Shown piece by piece: positions 1-6,483 of a DNA stretch of 6,483 nt. Source of the stretch: Deltaproteobacteria bacterium (GTDB lineage: Bacteria > Desulfobacterota > Desulfobacteria > Desulfobacterales > Desulfobacteraceae); the NCBI GenBank assembly GCA_003647385.1, contig QMMT01000130.1, forward strand, positions 1 to 6,483, given 5' to 3'. Position 1 is the first letter of the stretch. Each line of letters begins with the position of its first letter. A program made the translations under genes and the position numbers. The notes beneath the pieces were generated by a model. The model was not told where the DNA came from, did not search any database, and saw only the letters and a program-made list of their open reading frames with translations.

Positions 1-79
1 ATCACAGGGTTGCCAATTTACCATGAATATGATTAAACAGGAACCATTGATAAATCTGTAATTTTTGAAAAATAAATTT

Positions 80-85
80 GAGGAG
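80..85 (+). promoter_or_regulatory. Ribosome binding site of efp
   Basis: GAGGAG lies 5 bases before the ATG at 91. This decides the start: an in-frame GTG at 85 overlaps the Shine-Dalgarno sequence itself and so cannot be the codon it serves. The first residues from 91 (MYLASDLRKG) also line up with the usual EF-P N-terminus. No convincing promoter is visible in the 79 bases upstream. Confidence 0.8.
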
Positions 86-90
86 TGTAT

Positions 91-654
91 ATGTATTTAG
101 CGAGTGATTTAAGAAAGGGATTAAAATTTGAAATAGATGACGAACCCATTGTGATTATAGATTTTGAATTTAAAAAACCCGGGAAAGGACAATCTCTTTA
201 TAAATGCAAATTAAAAAACATGATCACCGGTGCCAAGTTTGAGCGGACCTATCGTTCCGGAGACAAGTTTAAAAGAGCTGACCTTGAAGAACAGGAAATG
301 GAATATCTATATTCTGACAAAACAAGCTATTGTTTTATGAATACATCCAATTATGAACAATACTTTCTTTCCAAAGATCAATTGGGAGACGCTATAGACC
401 TGTTAAAAGACAATATCCTTTGCACCATACTGCTATTCAATGGTCAGCCTATTGATATAACACTGCCTAATTTTGTTAATTTTAAAGTCGTTAAATCAGA
501 TCCATGGGCAAAAGGAGATACTGCTACAGGCAGTACAAAACCTGCGGTACTTGAGTCCGGTTTTGAGGTTCAGGTCCCGCCTTTTATTGAAGAAGGACAG
601 ATGGTAAAAATTGATACCCGAACCCGCGAATATGTAGAAAGAGTGAATGAATAA
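91..654 (+). CDS. efp: Elongation factor P (EF-P)
   Basis: Translation factor that binds the ribosome between the P and E sites and promotes peptide bond formation at consecutive prolines. The product is 187 residues, the normal family length. The N-terminal KOW-like domain (about 1-63) carries the loop KPGKGQ with the tip lysine at residue 32, equivalent to Lys34 of E. coli EF-P, which is beta-lysylated by EpmA/EpmB. A central OB domain (about 65-125) contains FNGQPIDITLPNFV, and a C-terminal OB domain ends with the family signature DTRTREYVERV. A Lys tip suggests EpmA-type modification or no modification, and excludes the Arg-rhamnosylated type; no modification enzyme is encoded here. I chose the ATG at 91 over the GTG at 85 because of the ribosome binding site. 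The last 8 bases overlap the next gene, so the two are probably cotranscribed. Family assignment is firm; the modification type is inferred. Confidence 0.96.
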   Translation: MYLASDLRKGLKFEIDDEPIVIIDFEFKKPGKGQSLYKCKLKNMITGAKFERTYRSGDKFKRADLEEQEMEYLYSDKTSYCFMNTSNYEQYFLSKDQLGDAIDLLKDNILCTILLFNGQPIDITLPNFVNFKVVKSDPWAKGDTATGSTKPAVLESGFEVQVPPFIEEGQMVKIDTRTREYVERVNE

Positions 655-2704
655 TCCTTGTCAAGACTTTAAAGATTTTCCTATCAGTAAAATACTTATT
701 GTTGATGATGAAGAAAGTGTTCGAATAGTATTAAAGAAGGCACTGGAAAGGGAGGGATATTCCTGTAAAGGTGTTGAAGATGCCAAAAAAGCAATTGCAT
801 TGATAGAATCTGAAGCATTTGATCTCGTTATTTCAGATATTTCACTGCACGGAATGGATGGGGTCGATTTATTAAAAAAAGTTAAATTATTTGATCAAAA
901 AATCGATGTCATTCTTATGACCGGACATACCTCAGAGTACTCTTATGTTGACATTATGGACGCCGGTGCTTCAGATTATATAACAAAACCGTTTAACATG
1001 AATTCCACCCTTGCCAGAATCAAAAGAATTGCAAGAGAAAAGCTACACTTACTTAATCTTATAAAAACTAATCAGGAACTATGTATCTCCATAGAACGGT
1101 CAAACAGGCTTGCCATGGAAGCAAAGGAGGCATCAAAGGCTAAAACTTTTTTTCTTGCCAGTATGAGCCATGAGATAAGAACACCCTTAAATGGAATTAT
1201 CGGATACACTGACATGTTGACAGATACACCTTTGAATGATGAACAAAAATCCTTTCTTAAAAATGCAAAATTTTCCTGTGAAATGCTTTTATCTGTTGTA
1301 AATGATATCCTTGATTTTTCAAAAGTCGAGGCGGGTAAACTCACCCTTGAAAATATAGACTTTGATCCTGAAGTCCTCTGTTTTGATATCATTGATGCTG
1401 TCAGAGCCAAAGTTGATGAATCTAAAGTGGAATTACTTTGCTCTGTTGCCGACAGTGTTCCCGGGCAAATTATTGGAGATCCACACAGACTTAGACAGAT
1501 TCTACTTAATCTTGTGGGTAATGCAGTTAAATTTACACAGAAAGGTTCCATCAGGCTTTGTATTGATGCAAAAAAAATAGATCAAGATTTTTCCAGACTG
1601 ACTATCCGTGTTGAGGACAGTGGTCTCGGCATTGCAAAAGATGAGTTGAAAAAAATATTCATGCCGTTTATTCAATCTGAAGAAGATATCACAAATAGAT
1701 ATGGTGGAACCGGTCTGGGCCTTGCCATCAGTAAAAATATTGCCCATAAAATGGGGGGTGATGTCTGGGCTGAGAGTATAGAACATAAAGGATCGATTTT
1801 TTATTTTACTGCTGTCTTCAAAATTGCCGAAAATAAAAGAATAAGTCGTGTCAGACCTGCACAATTACAAGGTAAAAAAATATTGCTCTGTACCATAACT
1901 GAAGAGACTTTTAAAATTTTTTCACATGAATTTAATCTTTCAGGTATGAAGACCTGTCATATGAGTTTTGAACAATTAGAATCCTTTATAGAACAAGATT
2001 CAAATCAAGATTTTGATATCGGTATTATTGACTTTGGAAAAATAGTTAATATCCAGACACTGGACCTTTTTAAAAAATTCAACACAATTGGCCCGAACAA
2101 ATACAATTTTGATTTTATTGCCTGCGCAATACCTTTTCCCGGTATTGCCGATACATTTAACAAAGCAGGGTTTAAGGGTTTTTTACCGAAACCTGTCTCA
2201 CGAAAAAAACTATTTGAAATGATTTCCTATGTCATGGGAATGGAAAAGAAAACCATCAAACATACTGAAAGTAAAAATAAAATTATTACCGCTCACTTGC
2301 TGTCTGAAAACAAAAAGCATGCGACTTCAATTTTGTTGGTTGAAGATAATCCTGTAAACCAGAAAGTGACAAACCTGATACTTTCCAAAGCCGGATACAT
2401 GATTGAGATCGCGTCAGACGGCCAGGAAGCTGTACATAAATATACATCTGATCCAGACGCCTATGACTTGATATTTATGGATATCAATATGCCCAAAATG
2501 GATGGATTTACGGCCACTAGATTGATCCGGTCCTTTGAAAAAAATAATAAATCAATTCAGAAAATTCCCATTCTTGCATTAACGGCTAATGTGCTTGATG
2601 ATTTTAAGCTGAAATGTGATGAAGCTGGAATGGACGAGTTTTTAACCAAACCAATCAAAAGAGATCTTGTCTTTAAAGCCATACAAAAATGGGTAAATAA
2701 GTAA
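647..2704 (+). CDS. Soluble hybrid histidine kinase, REC-HisKA-HATPase-REC-REC
   Basis: Signalling kinase of 685 residues. Domains in order: receiver 1 (about 14-128; acid pocket D20/D21, phosphoacceptor D64, T92, K114); a coiled-coil-like linker (about 130-166); HisKA with SHEIRTPLNG, phosphorylated His H175; HATPase (about 275-395) with N-box N292, G1 box D324 in DSGLGI, and GGTGLGL from 353; a degenerate receiver (about 409-530; ILLCTIT replaces the acid pair, D462 and K515 kept); and receiver 3 (about 560-683; E566/D567, D612, T646, K668). It has no signal peptide, membrane segment, PAS/GAF sensor, HPt or DNA-binding output, so it is predicted to be cytosolic, with input through receiver 1 or a partner and output through an unlinked HPt protein or regulator. 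The start ATG lies inside the end of efp behind only a weak AAAGAG, which suggests translational coupling. The signal it senses cannot be told from sequence. Domain calls are secure; the pathway is unknown. Confidence 0.93.
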   Translation: MNNPCQDFKDFPISKILIVDDEESVRIVLKKALEREGYSCKGVEDAKKAIALIESEAFDLVISDISLHGMDGVDLLKKVKLFDQKIDVILMTGHTSEYSYVDIMDAGASDYITKPFNMNSTLARIKRIAREKLHLLNLIKTNQELCISIERSNRLAMEAKEASKAKTFFLASMSHEIRTPLNGIIGYTDMLTDTPLNDEQKSFLKNAKFSCEMLLSVVNDILDFSKVEAGKLTLENIDFDPEVLCFDIIDAVRAKVDESKVELLCSVADSVPGQIIGDPHRLRQILLNLVGNAVKFTQKGSIRLCIDAKKIDQDFSRLTIRVEDSGLGIAKDELKKIFMPFIQSEEDITNRYGGTGLGLAISKNIAHKMGGDVWAESIEHKGSIFYFTAVFKIAENKRISRVRPAQLQGKKILLCTITEETFKIFSHEFNLSGMKTCHMSFEQLESFIEQDSNQDFDIGIIDFGKIVNIQTLDLFKKFNTIGPNKYNFDFIACAIPFPGIADTFNKAGFKGFLPKPVSRKKLFEMISYVMGMEKKTIKHTESKNKIITAHLLSENKKHATSILLVEDNPVNQKVTNLILSKAGYMIEIASDGQEAVHKYTSDPDAYDLIFMDINMPKMDGFTATRLIRSFEKNNKSIQKIPILALTANVLDDFKLKCDEAGMDEFLTKPIKRDLVFKAIQKWVNK

Positions 2705-2717
2705 AACTATCTTATTT
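2695..2717. terminator. Weak AT-rich inverted repeat at the convergent gene ends
   Basis: AAATAAG (2695-2701) and CTTATTT (2711-2717) form a perfect 7-base-pair stem with a 9-base loop, spanning both stop codons (2702-2704 and 2707-2709). Being symmetric, it could act on either strand. The stem is almost all A/T and lacks a clear U-tract on either side, so it is not a canonical intrinsic terminator and may be chance in AT-rich DNA. Confidence 0.25.
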
Positions 2718-4974
2718 CTTTAAAACTGCATTCCTTGTTGGGGCATTTTAAAAATTTGCCATCTCTTTTGGTTTCTTTTTCAACAAGATAGGGTGAACCA
2801 CACTCAGGACAAGGTTTATCAACAGGCTTATCCCAGGATGCAAAGGTGCAGTCCGGATAGTTTGAACATCCGAAAAAGATTTTTCCTCTTCTTGATTTTT
2901 TTTCTACAATTGCACCTGTACAATTGCCTTGAGGACACTTTACACCGATATCTTTGTGATTGTTTTCACCATTGATGGATTCAGTATGCTTACACTCAGG
3001 ATACCCGGTGCAGGCAAGAAACAGGCCAAAACGGCCTTCTTTTTGAACCATGGGTTTGCCGCATTTAATACAATCTTTGACTTTAGTATTATCAACTTGC
3101 TTTTCTACAATTGAAATATTGCCTGTTTCATCCCGAAGATAATTGCTGGTAAAAGAACAGTCCGGATAACCGGTACAGGCTAAAAAATGTCCGTTTCTGC
3201 CAATTTTTATGTTCAATTGTTTCCCACAGGAGGGGCAGGATAAATCAGTTTTAACCCCAACGCCTTTTACGCTGACCATATTTTCGCCGGCAGCATCCAG
3301 ACTCTTTTTAAAAGAGGCATAAAATTCGGTTAATAGTTGAACTTCATTTAACCGGCCTGTTTCAACATCATCAAGATTGGTTTCCATCTGAGCTGTAAAC
3401 GAAATATTTAAAATATTGGGGAAACTTGCAACCAACAAATCATTTACAATAAACCCGAGTTCACTGGGGACAAAATACCGTTTAATAAGATCAACATATC
3501 CTTTATCCCGGATAACCGTAAGGATTGTTGCATAGGTACTGGGTCGTCCGATGCCGTTTTTTTCCAGTTCTTTGACAAGTGATGCCTCGGAAAAACGGGG
3601 TGGTGGTTTTGTAAAATGCTGTTTGGGATTAATCTTTAAGGTTTTGAGTATTGAGCCCTCTTCTACATCAGGCAGGTCTTGGGTATCTTTCTTATTCGAC
3701 TCTTCATGTTGTGAATAGAGACTCATGTATCCTGCAAATTTAACAGTTGAGCCACTGACTGAAAATAGATATTTTTTAGTGGCTTCGATCAAAATTGTTT
3801 TTTGATCGATAATTGCCTGGGCCATCTGTGATGCAACAAATCGTTTCCATATCAAATCATAAAGCCTAAATTGATCTGGTGATAAAAATCGTTTGATCTT
3901 TTCAGGAGTATGAAAAACAGAGGTGGGCCGAATAGCCTCATGGGCATCCTGAACCTTTTTTGTATTTTTAAAAAATCGTGGGCTTTTTAAAGCAAACTCA
4001 TCTCCAATATTTTGAGAAATAAAGGTCTGCGCTTCAATCGCTGCATCCGGTGCGATCCTTGTTGAATCGGTTCGCATATAGGTGATCAGACCTTCAGGGC
4101 CACCAGTATCAATCTCAATTCCTTCATAAAGCCTCTGGGCAACCATCATGGTCTTTTTAGCAGAAAATCTAAGGCGGTTAATAGCATCCTGCTGAAGTTT
4201 ACTCGTAATATAAGGCGGTAAGGGATTTCTTTTAATGGTTTTGGTCTTTATTTGCTGAACAATAAATTTTGCTTTTTCAAGGTCATTTAAAATACTTAAC
4301 GCTTGTTTTTCATCATCGATTTTTACTTTTTCATCATCGATTTTAATAAGACCGGCATTAAAATCAGGTGGGTTTTGAGAAAGAAGATCAGCAGTAATTG
4401 TCCAGAATTCCTGGGGTATAAATTTTCGAATTTCTCTTTCCCGCTTACAGATTATTTTTACGGCAACAGATTGAACTCTGCCCGCACTTAATCCTCTCTG
4501 AACTTTCTGCCACAAAAGTGGAGAAATCTGATAACCAACAAGCCTGTCAAGCTTCCGTCTTGCCTGCTGGGCATCATATTTGTCACCATCGGGTTTCAGA
4601 GGGTGCTGCAAGGCTTCCTGGATACCTTTTTTTGTTAACTCATGGATAAGAACCCGGTGAAAAACCCGATCTTTTTTCTTTAAAATATCCATGATATGGA
4701 ATGCAATGGCTTCTCCCTCACGATCCGGGTCAGGCGCAAGATAAATCTCTTTGGTATCTTTGGCCAGTTTTTTTAAGGTAGCAATAACTTTAGTTTTGTC
4801 TTTAATGTTGACATACTTGGCTTTAAAATTTTTTTCTATATCAATCCCAAGGGTTTTAACAGGAAGATCCCTGATATGACCGGCACTTGCACCAATGATA
4901 AAATTTTTTCCCACATATTTTTTTAATGTTTTTATTTTGGTTGGAGATTCAACGATAATAAGAGGTTTTGTCAA
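2707..4974 (-). CDS. topA: DNA topoisomerase I (type IA)
   Basis: Relaxes negatively supercoiled DNA by cutting one strand, passing the other and resealing, through a 5'-phosphotyrosine intermediate with Mg2+. The 755-residue product starts with a TOPRIM domain (about 1-115) carrying E9 in IVESPTK and the acidic triad D82/D84/E86 in DPDREGE. The catalytic tyrosine is Y299 in ITYMRTDST, with R301 beside it. The conserved TKPPPRFSEASLVKELE region lies at about 455-471. Four C-terminal zinc ribbons follow, with cysteines at 580/583/600/606, 635/638/655/661, 680/685/703/709 and 722/725/744/749; these bind single-stranded DNA in the family. E. coli TopA is longer (865). Translation starts at TTG (4974) behind GGAGG and overlaps the dprA stop by 4 bases. 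Residues 211-223 hold a KIDDEK duplication. All key residues are present, so the enzyme should be active. Confidence 0.97.
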   Translation of the reverse strand: MTKPLIIVESPTKIKTLKKYVGKNFIIGASAGHIRDLPVKTLGIDIEKNFKAKYVNIKDKTKVIATLKKLAKDTKEIYLAPDPDREGEAIAFHIMDILKKKDRVFHRVLIHELTKKGIQEALQHPLKPDGDKYDAQQARRKLDRLVGYQISPLLWQKVQRGLSAGRVQSVAVKIICKREREIRKFIPQEFWTITADLLSQNPPDFNAGLIKIDDEKVKIDDEKQALSILNDLEKAKFIVQQIKTKTIKRNPLPPYITSKLQQDAINRLRFSAKKTMMVAQRLYEGIEIDTGGPEGLITYMRTDSTRIAPDAAIEAQTFISQNIGDEFALKSPRFFKNTKKVQDAHEAIRPTSVFHTPEKIKRFLSPDQFRLYDLIWKRFVASQMAQAIIDQKTILIEATKKYLFSVSGSTVKFAGYMSLYSQHEESNKKDTQDLPDVEEGSILKTLKINPKQHFTKPPPRFSEASLVKELEKNGIGRPSTYATILTVIRDKGYVDLIKRYFVPSELGFIVNDLLVASFPNILNISFTAQMETNLDDVETGRLNEVQLLTEFYASFKKSLDAAGENMVSVKGVGVKTDLSCPSCGKQLNIKIGRNGHFLACTGYPDCSFTSNYLRDETGNISIVEKQVDNTKVKDCIKCGKPMVQKEGRFGLFLACTGYPECKHTESINGENNHKDIGVKCPQGNCTGAIVEKKSRRGKIFFGCSNYPDCTFASWDKPVDKPCPECGSPYLVEKETKRDGKFLKCPNKECSFKEIR
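3785..3809. repeat. Perfect 10-bp inverted repeat inside topA
   Basis: TCGATCAAAA (3785-3794) and TTTTGATCGA (3800-3809) are exact reverse complements around a 5-base loop TTGTT. The repeat lies in the topA coding region around residues 389-397 (IDQKTILIE). On either strand it could fold into a 10-base-pair hairpin with an A/T-rich upper stem. It shares the core TTGATCGA with the palindrome in dprA. No U-tract follows, so it does not look like a terminator, and no function is assigned. Confidence 0.6.
4306..4344. repeat. Exact 18-bp direct repeat inside topA
   Basis: Two identical 18-base copies (4306-4323 and 4327-4344) separated by 3 bases give a 21-base period and encode KIDDEK twice, at residues 211-216 and 218-223 of topoisomerase I. 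The frame is kept. From memory of the family, this segment usually reads something like KIDGKKIEIKNEEEA at equal length, so the repeat may not be an insertion. Confidence 0.7.
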
Positions 4975-6107
4975 TGGTGTTCCTCCGAAATAGAATAGTA
5001 ATTACCCTGATGGCGTGTCACAATACCCTCTAATTCAAAATCAAGTAAAAGGCAAGTCAGTTGTGAACTATTCATCTTTGCCTTCTCAATTATTACATCA
5101 ATATGGACAGGGTAGGGTTCTAACAATTGTATAATCTTTTGTCTGTTTAATTTGTCACTTTTATTATGGGGTGGTTTTTGCTTTTGTAAAGATATGTGTT
5201 GAGGTTTTTCTTTTTTTTTGTGGATAAAATGATGGAGTTCATCAATAATATCCATTTCATTTTCAACGAGTCTGGCACCTTGCTTTAGCAAAGAATGAGT
5301 TCCCTCGCTTTTTTTAGATTTTATACTGCCCGGAACCGCAAACACCTCCCTGTTATATTCACCGGCCAGGCGAGCCGTGATGAGAGACCCACTTCTTTTT
5401 GCCGCTTCAACAACAATACTGCCGCAGGACAGTCCGGCGATAATTCGATTTCGAATAGGAAAATTTGAAGGGAAAGGATCTGTATTGACTTTAAATTCTG
5501 AAAAGATTACCCCTTTTTGCGCAATGGTTTTAAACAAGCTTGTGTTTTCTTTCGGGTATATTTTGTTTAATCCTGAACCCATCACGGCTATGGTCATTCC
5601 TTCTGCTTTTAAGGCACCTTTATGGGCCATGGCATCGATTCCTCTTGCCAATCCGCTGACAACCTGAAATCCTCTTTTCGCCAGTTTGTATGAAAGATTC
5701 TGGGAAGTAGTTAACCCATAGGATGTTGCATTCCTTGAACCGATAACAGAGATACATGGCGCAGTATTATCAAGTTTGCCCAGGTAGGTCAGAAAAGGAG
5801 GGGGGTCATTGATCTTCCTTAATAATGCAGGGTAAAAAGAATCCGTTATTGTGACGATTTTATACTTAGATTTAAAAATAAGCTTTAATTCTTTAATGGC
5901 CTGGTTTTGAAACATTTTGTGGTTTGTGATGCCGTTTATTATTTTTTTTGATATTTTATCTACCGTTTTAAGGTTACTTTCAGAAGCTTTTAAAACATTC
6001 TCAGGTGATTGAAATTGATCGATCAATTTCTTATACATTGTATTACCCAAAGACGGAACTTCTCTTAAGATAAACCAGGGTAAATATTTTTCTATAGAAT
6101 TCGGCAT
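4971..6107 (-). CDS. dprA: DNA processing protein DprA (Smf family)
   Basis: DprA binds incoming single-stranded DNA and loads RecA on it during natural transformation; it is also widespread in bacteria not known to be competent. The 378-residue product has an N-terminal helix-hairpin/SAM-like region (about 8-60, VPSLGNTMYKKLIDQF), then the Rossmann-like core (about 85-290) with VIGSRNATSYG at 121-131, SGLARGIDAMAH at 151-162, and FPSNFPIRNRIIAGLS at 212-227. A lysine-rich linker (about 300-320) leads to a C-terminal winged helix (about 319-373), the DML1-type domain found in many long DprA proteins. The ATG at 6107 fits the family N-terminus, although no Shine-Dalgarno sequence is visible in the 14 bases after the upstream stop. 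Its stop overlaps the topA start. A PPP tract lies at 102-104, and a perfect palindrome sits in codons 26-33. No other competence gene is in view, so its role here is open. Confidence 0.96.
   Translation of the reverse strand: MPNSIEKYLPWFILREVPSLGNTMYKKLIDQFQSPENVLKASESNLKTVDKISKKIINGITNHKMFQNQAIKELKLIFKSKYKIVTITDSFYPALLRKINDPPPFLTYLGKLDNTAPCISVIGSRNATSYGLTTSQNLSYKLAKRGFQVVSGLARGIDAMAHKGALKAEGMTIAVMGSGLNKIYPKENTSLFKTIAQKGVIFSEFKVNTDPFPSNFPIRNRIIAGLSCGSIVVEAAKRSGSLITARLAGEYNREVFAVPGSIKSKKSEGTHSLLKQGARLVENEMDIIDELHHFIHKKKEKPQHISLQKQKPPHNKSDKLNRQKIIQLLEPYPVHIDVIIEKAKMNSSQLTCLLLDFELEGIVTRHQGNYYSISEEHH
4982..4986 (-). promoter_or_regulatory. Ribosome binding site of topA, inside the end of dprA
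   Basis: Read on the minus strand, GGAGG is followed by 7 bases (AACACCA) and then the TTG start of topA at 4974. The spacing is ideal and the match strong, which supports TTG as the true start; the encoded MTKPLIIVESPTK is the canonical topoisomerase I N-terminus, so the gene cannot begin much later. The site lies within the last codons of dprA, so terminating ribosomes could reinitiate on topA. Confidence 0.85.
6011..6030. repeat. Perfect 20-bp palindrome inside dprA
   Basis: GAAATTGATC (6011-6020) is followed directly by its exact reverse complement GATCAATTTC (6021-6030). It lies about 75 bases downstream of the dprA start codon, in codons 26-33. It contains two overlapping-phase GATC sites and the core TTGATCGATCAA. 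A dyad of this length with no spacer is not expected by chance in a window this size (about 0.006 at uniform base composition, somewhat more in AT-rich DNA). It could be a protein-binding site or be incidental to the codons; function is not assigned. Confidence 0.7.
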
Positions 6108-6121
6108 TTAAAATTTAAGGG

Positions 6122-6483
6122 TTATTCAAAACTCCCTAGTTTTTCCTGAGCCTTTACTGCAGCCGGTGAAAAAGGATATTTTTTTAATACTTTTTTTAAA
6201 TAGTGATGTGCCCTGTTTGAATCATCCAAAGACAGATACGAAAACCCCAGTTTTAATATGGCATCCGGAATTTTTTCAGATTTTGGGTATTTTGTTTCAA
6301 GATCCTGGAACACCAAAATCGCTTTTTTATAATCTCCGGAGGAATAGTGACACTCGCCAAGCCAATAGACGGCATTGTCTGCCAGGCTGTTTTGGGGGTA
6401 ATCTTTAATAAATTGTTTAAACAAGGCAGCAGCATCAGTATAATTTTCTTCCACTAAAAGATTTCTTGCTTTTTTATAGAGAA
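6122..6483 (-). CDS. YbgF/CpoB-like TPR protein, C-terminal part (cut by window end)
   Basis: Partial gene; the reading frame stays open to the window end, so its start lies beyond 6483. The GTG at 6454 is internal, because residues upstream of it (LYKKARNLL) continue the first TPR helix. The visible 120 residues match the C-terminal domain of the Tol-Pal accessory protein YbgF/CpoB: three tandem TPR units with the landmarks NAVYWLGECHYSSGDYKKAI, YPKSEKIPDAILKLGFSY and YPFSPAAVKAQEKL. In E. coli this periplasmic protein works with TolA and coordinates outer-membrane constriction with peptidoglycan synthesis by PBP1B. The N-terminal signal peptide and coiled coil expected of the family would be outside the window, so location cannot be checked here. 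It ends 14 bases before dprA on the same strand, so the two are probably in one operon. Another periplasmic or lipoprotein TPR protein (BamD-like) is less likely. Confidence 0.82.
   Translation of the reverse strand, partial: LYKKARNLLVEENYTDAAALFKQFIKDYPQNSLADNAVYWLGECHYSSGDYKKAILVFQDLETKYPKSEKIPDAILKLGFSYLSLDDSNRAHHYLKKVLKKYPFSPAAVKAQEKLGSFE

Noticed and set aside
1..58. Possible end of an upstream gene or start of a divergent one
   Set aside because: Open frames run in from the window edge (one ends at 34-36, another at 59-61, and a minus-strand ATG lies at 22-24), but they are at most 19 codons long, resemble nothing I know, and the minus-strand ATG has no ribosome binding site.
10..76. 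Candidate sigma-70 promoters before efp
   Set aside because: TTGCCA (10-15) and TTGATA (47-52) are fair -35 boxes, but no good -10 box stands 16-18 bases downstream of either; TATGAT (28-33) has no -35 partner at the right distance.
1072..1864. Minus-strand open frames of 159 and 120 codons opposite the kinase
   Set aside because: They lie antisense to the HisKA/HATPase domains, whose motifs fully explain this DNA; the translations look like no protein family and lack ribosome binding sites.
5377..5667. 96-codon plus-strand open frame opposite dprA
   Set aside because: It is the antisense of the conserved DprA Rossmann core and has no family resemblance of its own.
6108..6121. Regulatory site between the YbgF-like gene and dprA
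   Set aside because: The 14 bases are A/T-rich with no recognisable Shine-Dalgarno sequence, promoter or hairpin.
6253..6454. GTG at 6454 as start of a short 110-residue TPR protein
   Set aside because: The frame stays open to the window edge and the extra residues (LYKKARNLL) continue the TPR helix, so the gene is a truncated longer one.
1..6483. Novel defence, mobile or biosynthetic system
   Set aside because: All long frames are explained by housekeeping or signalling families; there are no transposases, terminal repeats, CRISPR-like arrays, toxin-antitoxin pairs or retron-like elements.

Overview
This AT-rich window carries five genes and almost no intergenic DNA. The AT-rich codon use, the ybgF/cpoB-dprA-topA order, the four-zinc-ribbon topoisomerase I and the lysine-tipped EF-P together suggest a Gram-negative bacterium. 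A member of the Desulfobacterota (old Deltaproteobacteria, Desulfobacter/Desulfobacula-like) is the best guess. That assignment is inference; no ribosomal RNA or other taxonomic marker is present.

Layout. Positions 1-90 are a short leader ending in a strong ribosome binding site. On the + strand, elongation factor P (91-654) overlaps by 8 bases the start of a 685-residue soluble hybrid histidine kinase (647-2704) built as REC-HisKA-HATPase-degenerate REC-REC. This pair meets a minus-strand operon tail to tail, with only 2 bases between the stop codons (2704/2707). Read in its own direction, the minus-strand operon is: the C-terminal part of a YbgF/CpoB-type TPR protein (cut by the window end at 6483), dprA (6107-4971) and topA (4974-2707). 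dprA and topA overlap by 4 bases, and topA starts with TTG behind a strong Shine-Dalgarno sequence.

How the genes relate. EF-P relieves ribosome stalling at proline runs, and both DprA and TopA here contain a PPP tract. The kinase has no membrane or sensor domain, so it probably takes its input through its N-terminal receiver or a partner protein. The minus operon combines an envelope protein (Tol-Pal-associated YbgF/CpoB), a single-stranded-DNA-binding RecA loader (DprA) and the DNA-relaxing topoisomerase I. DprA and TopA both handle single-stranded DNA.

I see no mobile element, CRISPR array, tRNA, rRNA or evidence of a new defence or biosynthetic system. The observations worth a second look are small: a perfect 20-base palindrome inside dprA, a 10-base-pair hairpin and an exact 18-base tandem repeat inside topA, the overlap of efp with a signalling kinase, and a middle receiver domain that has lost its acidic pocket.
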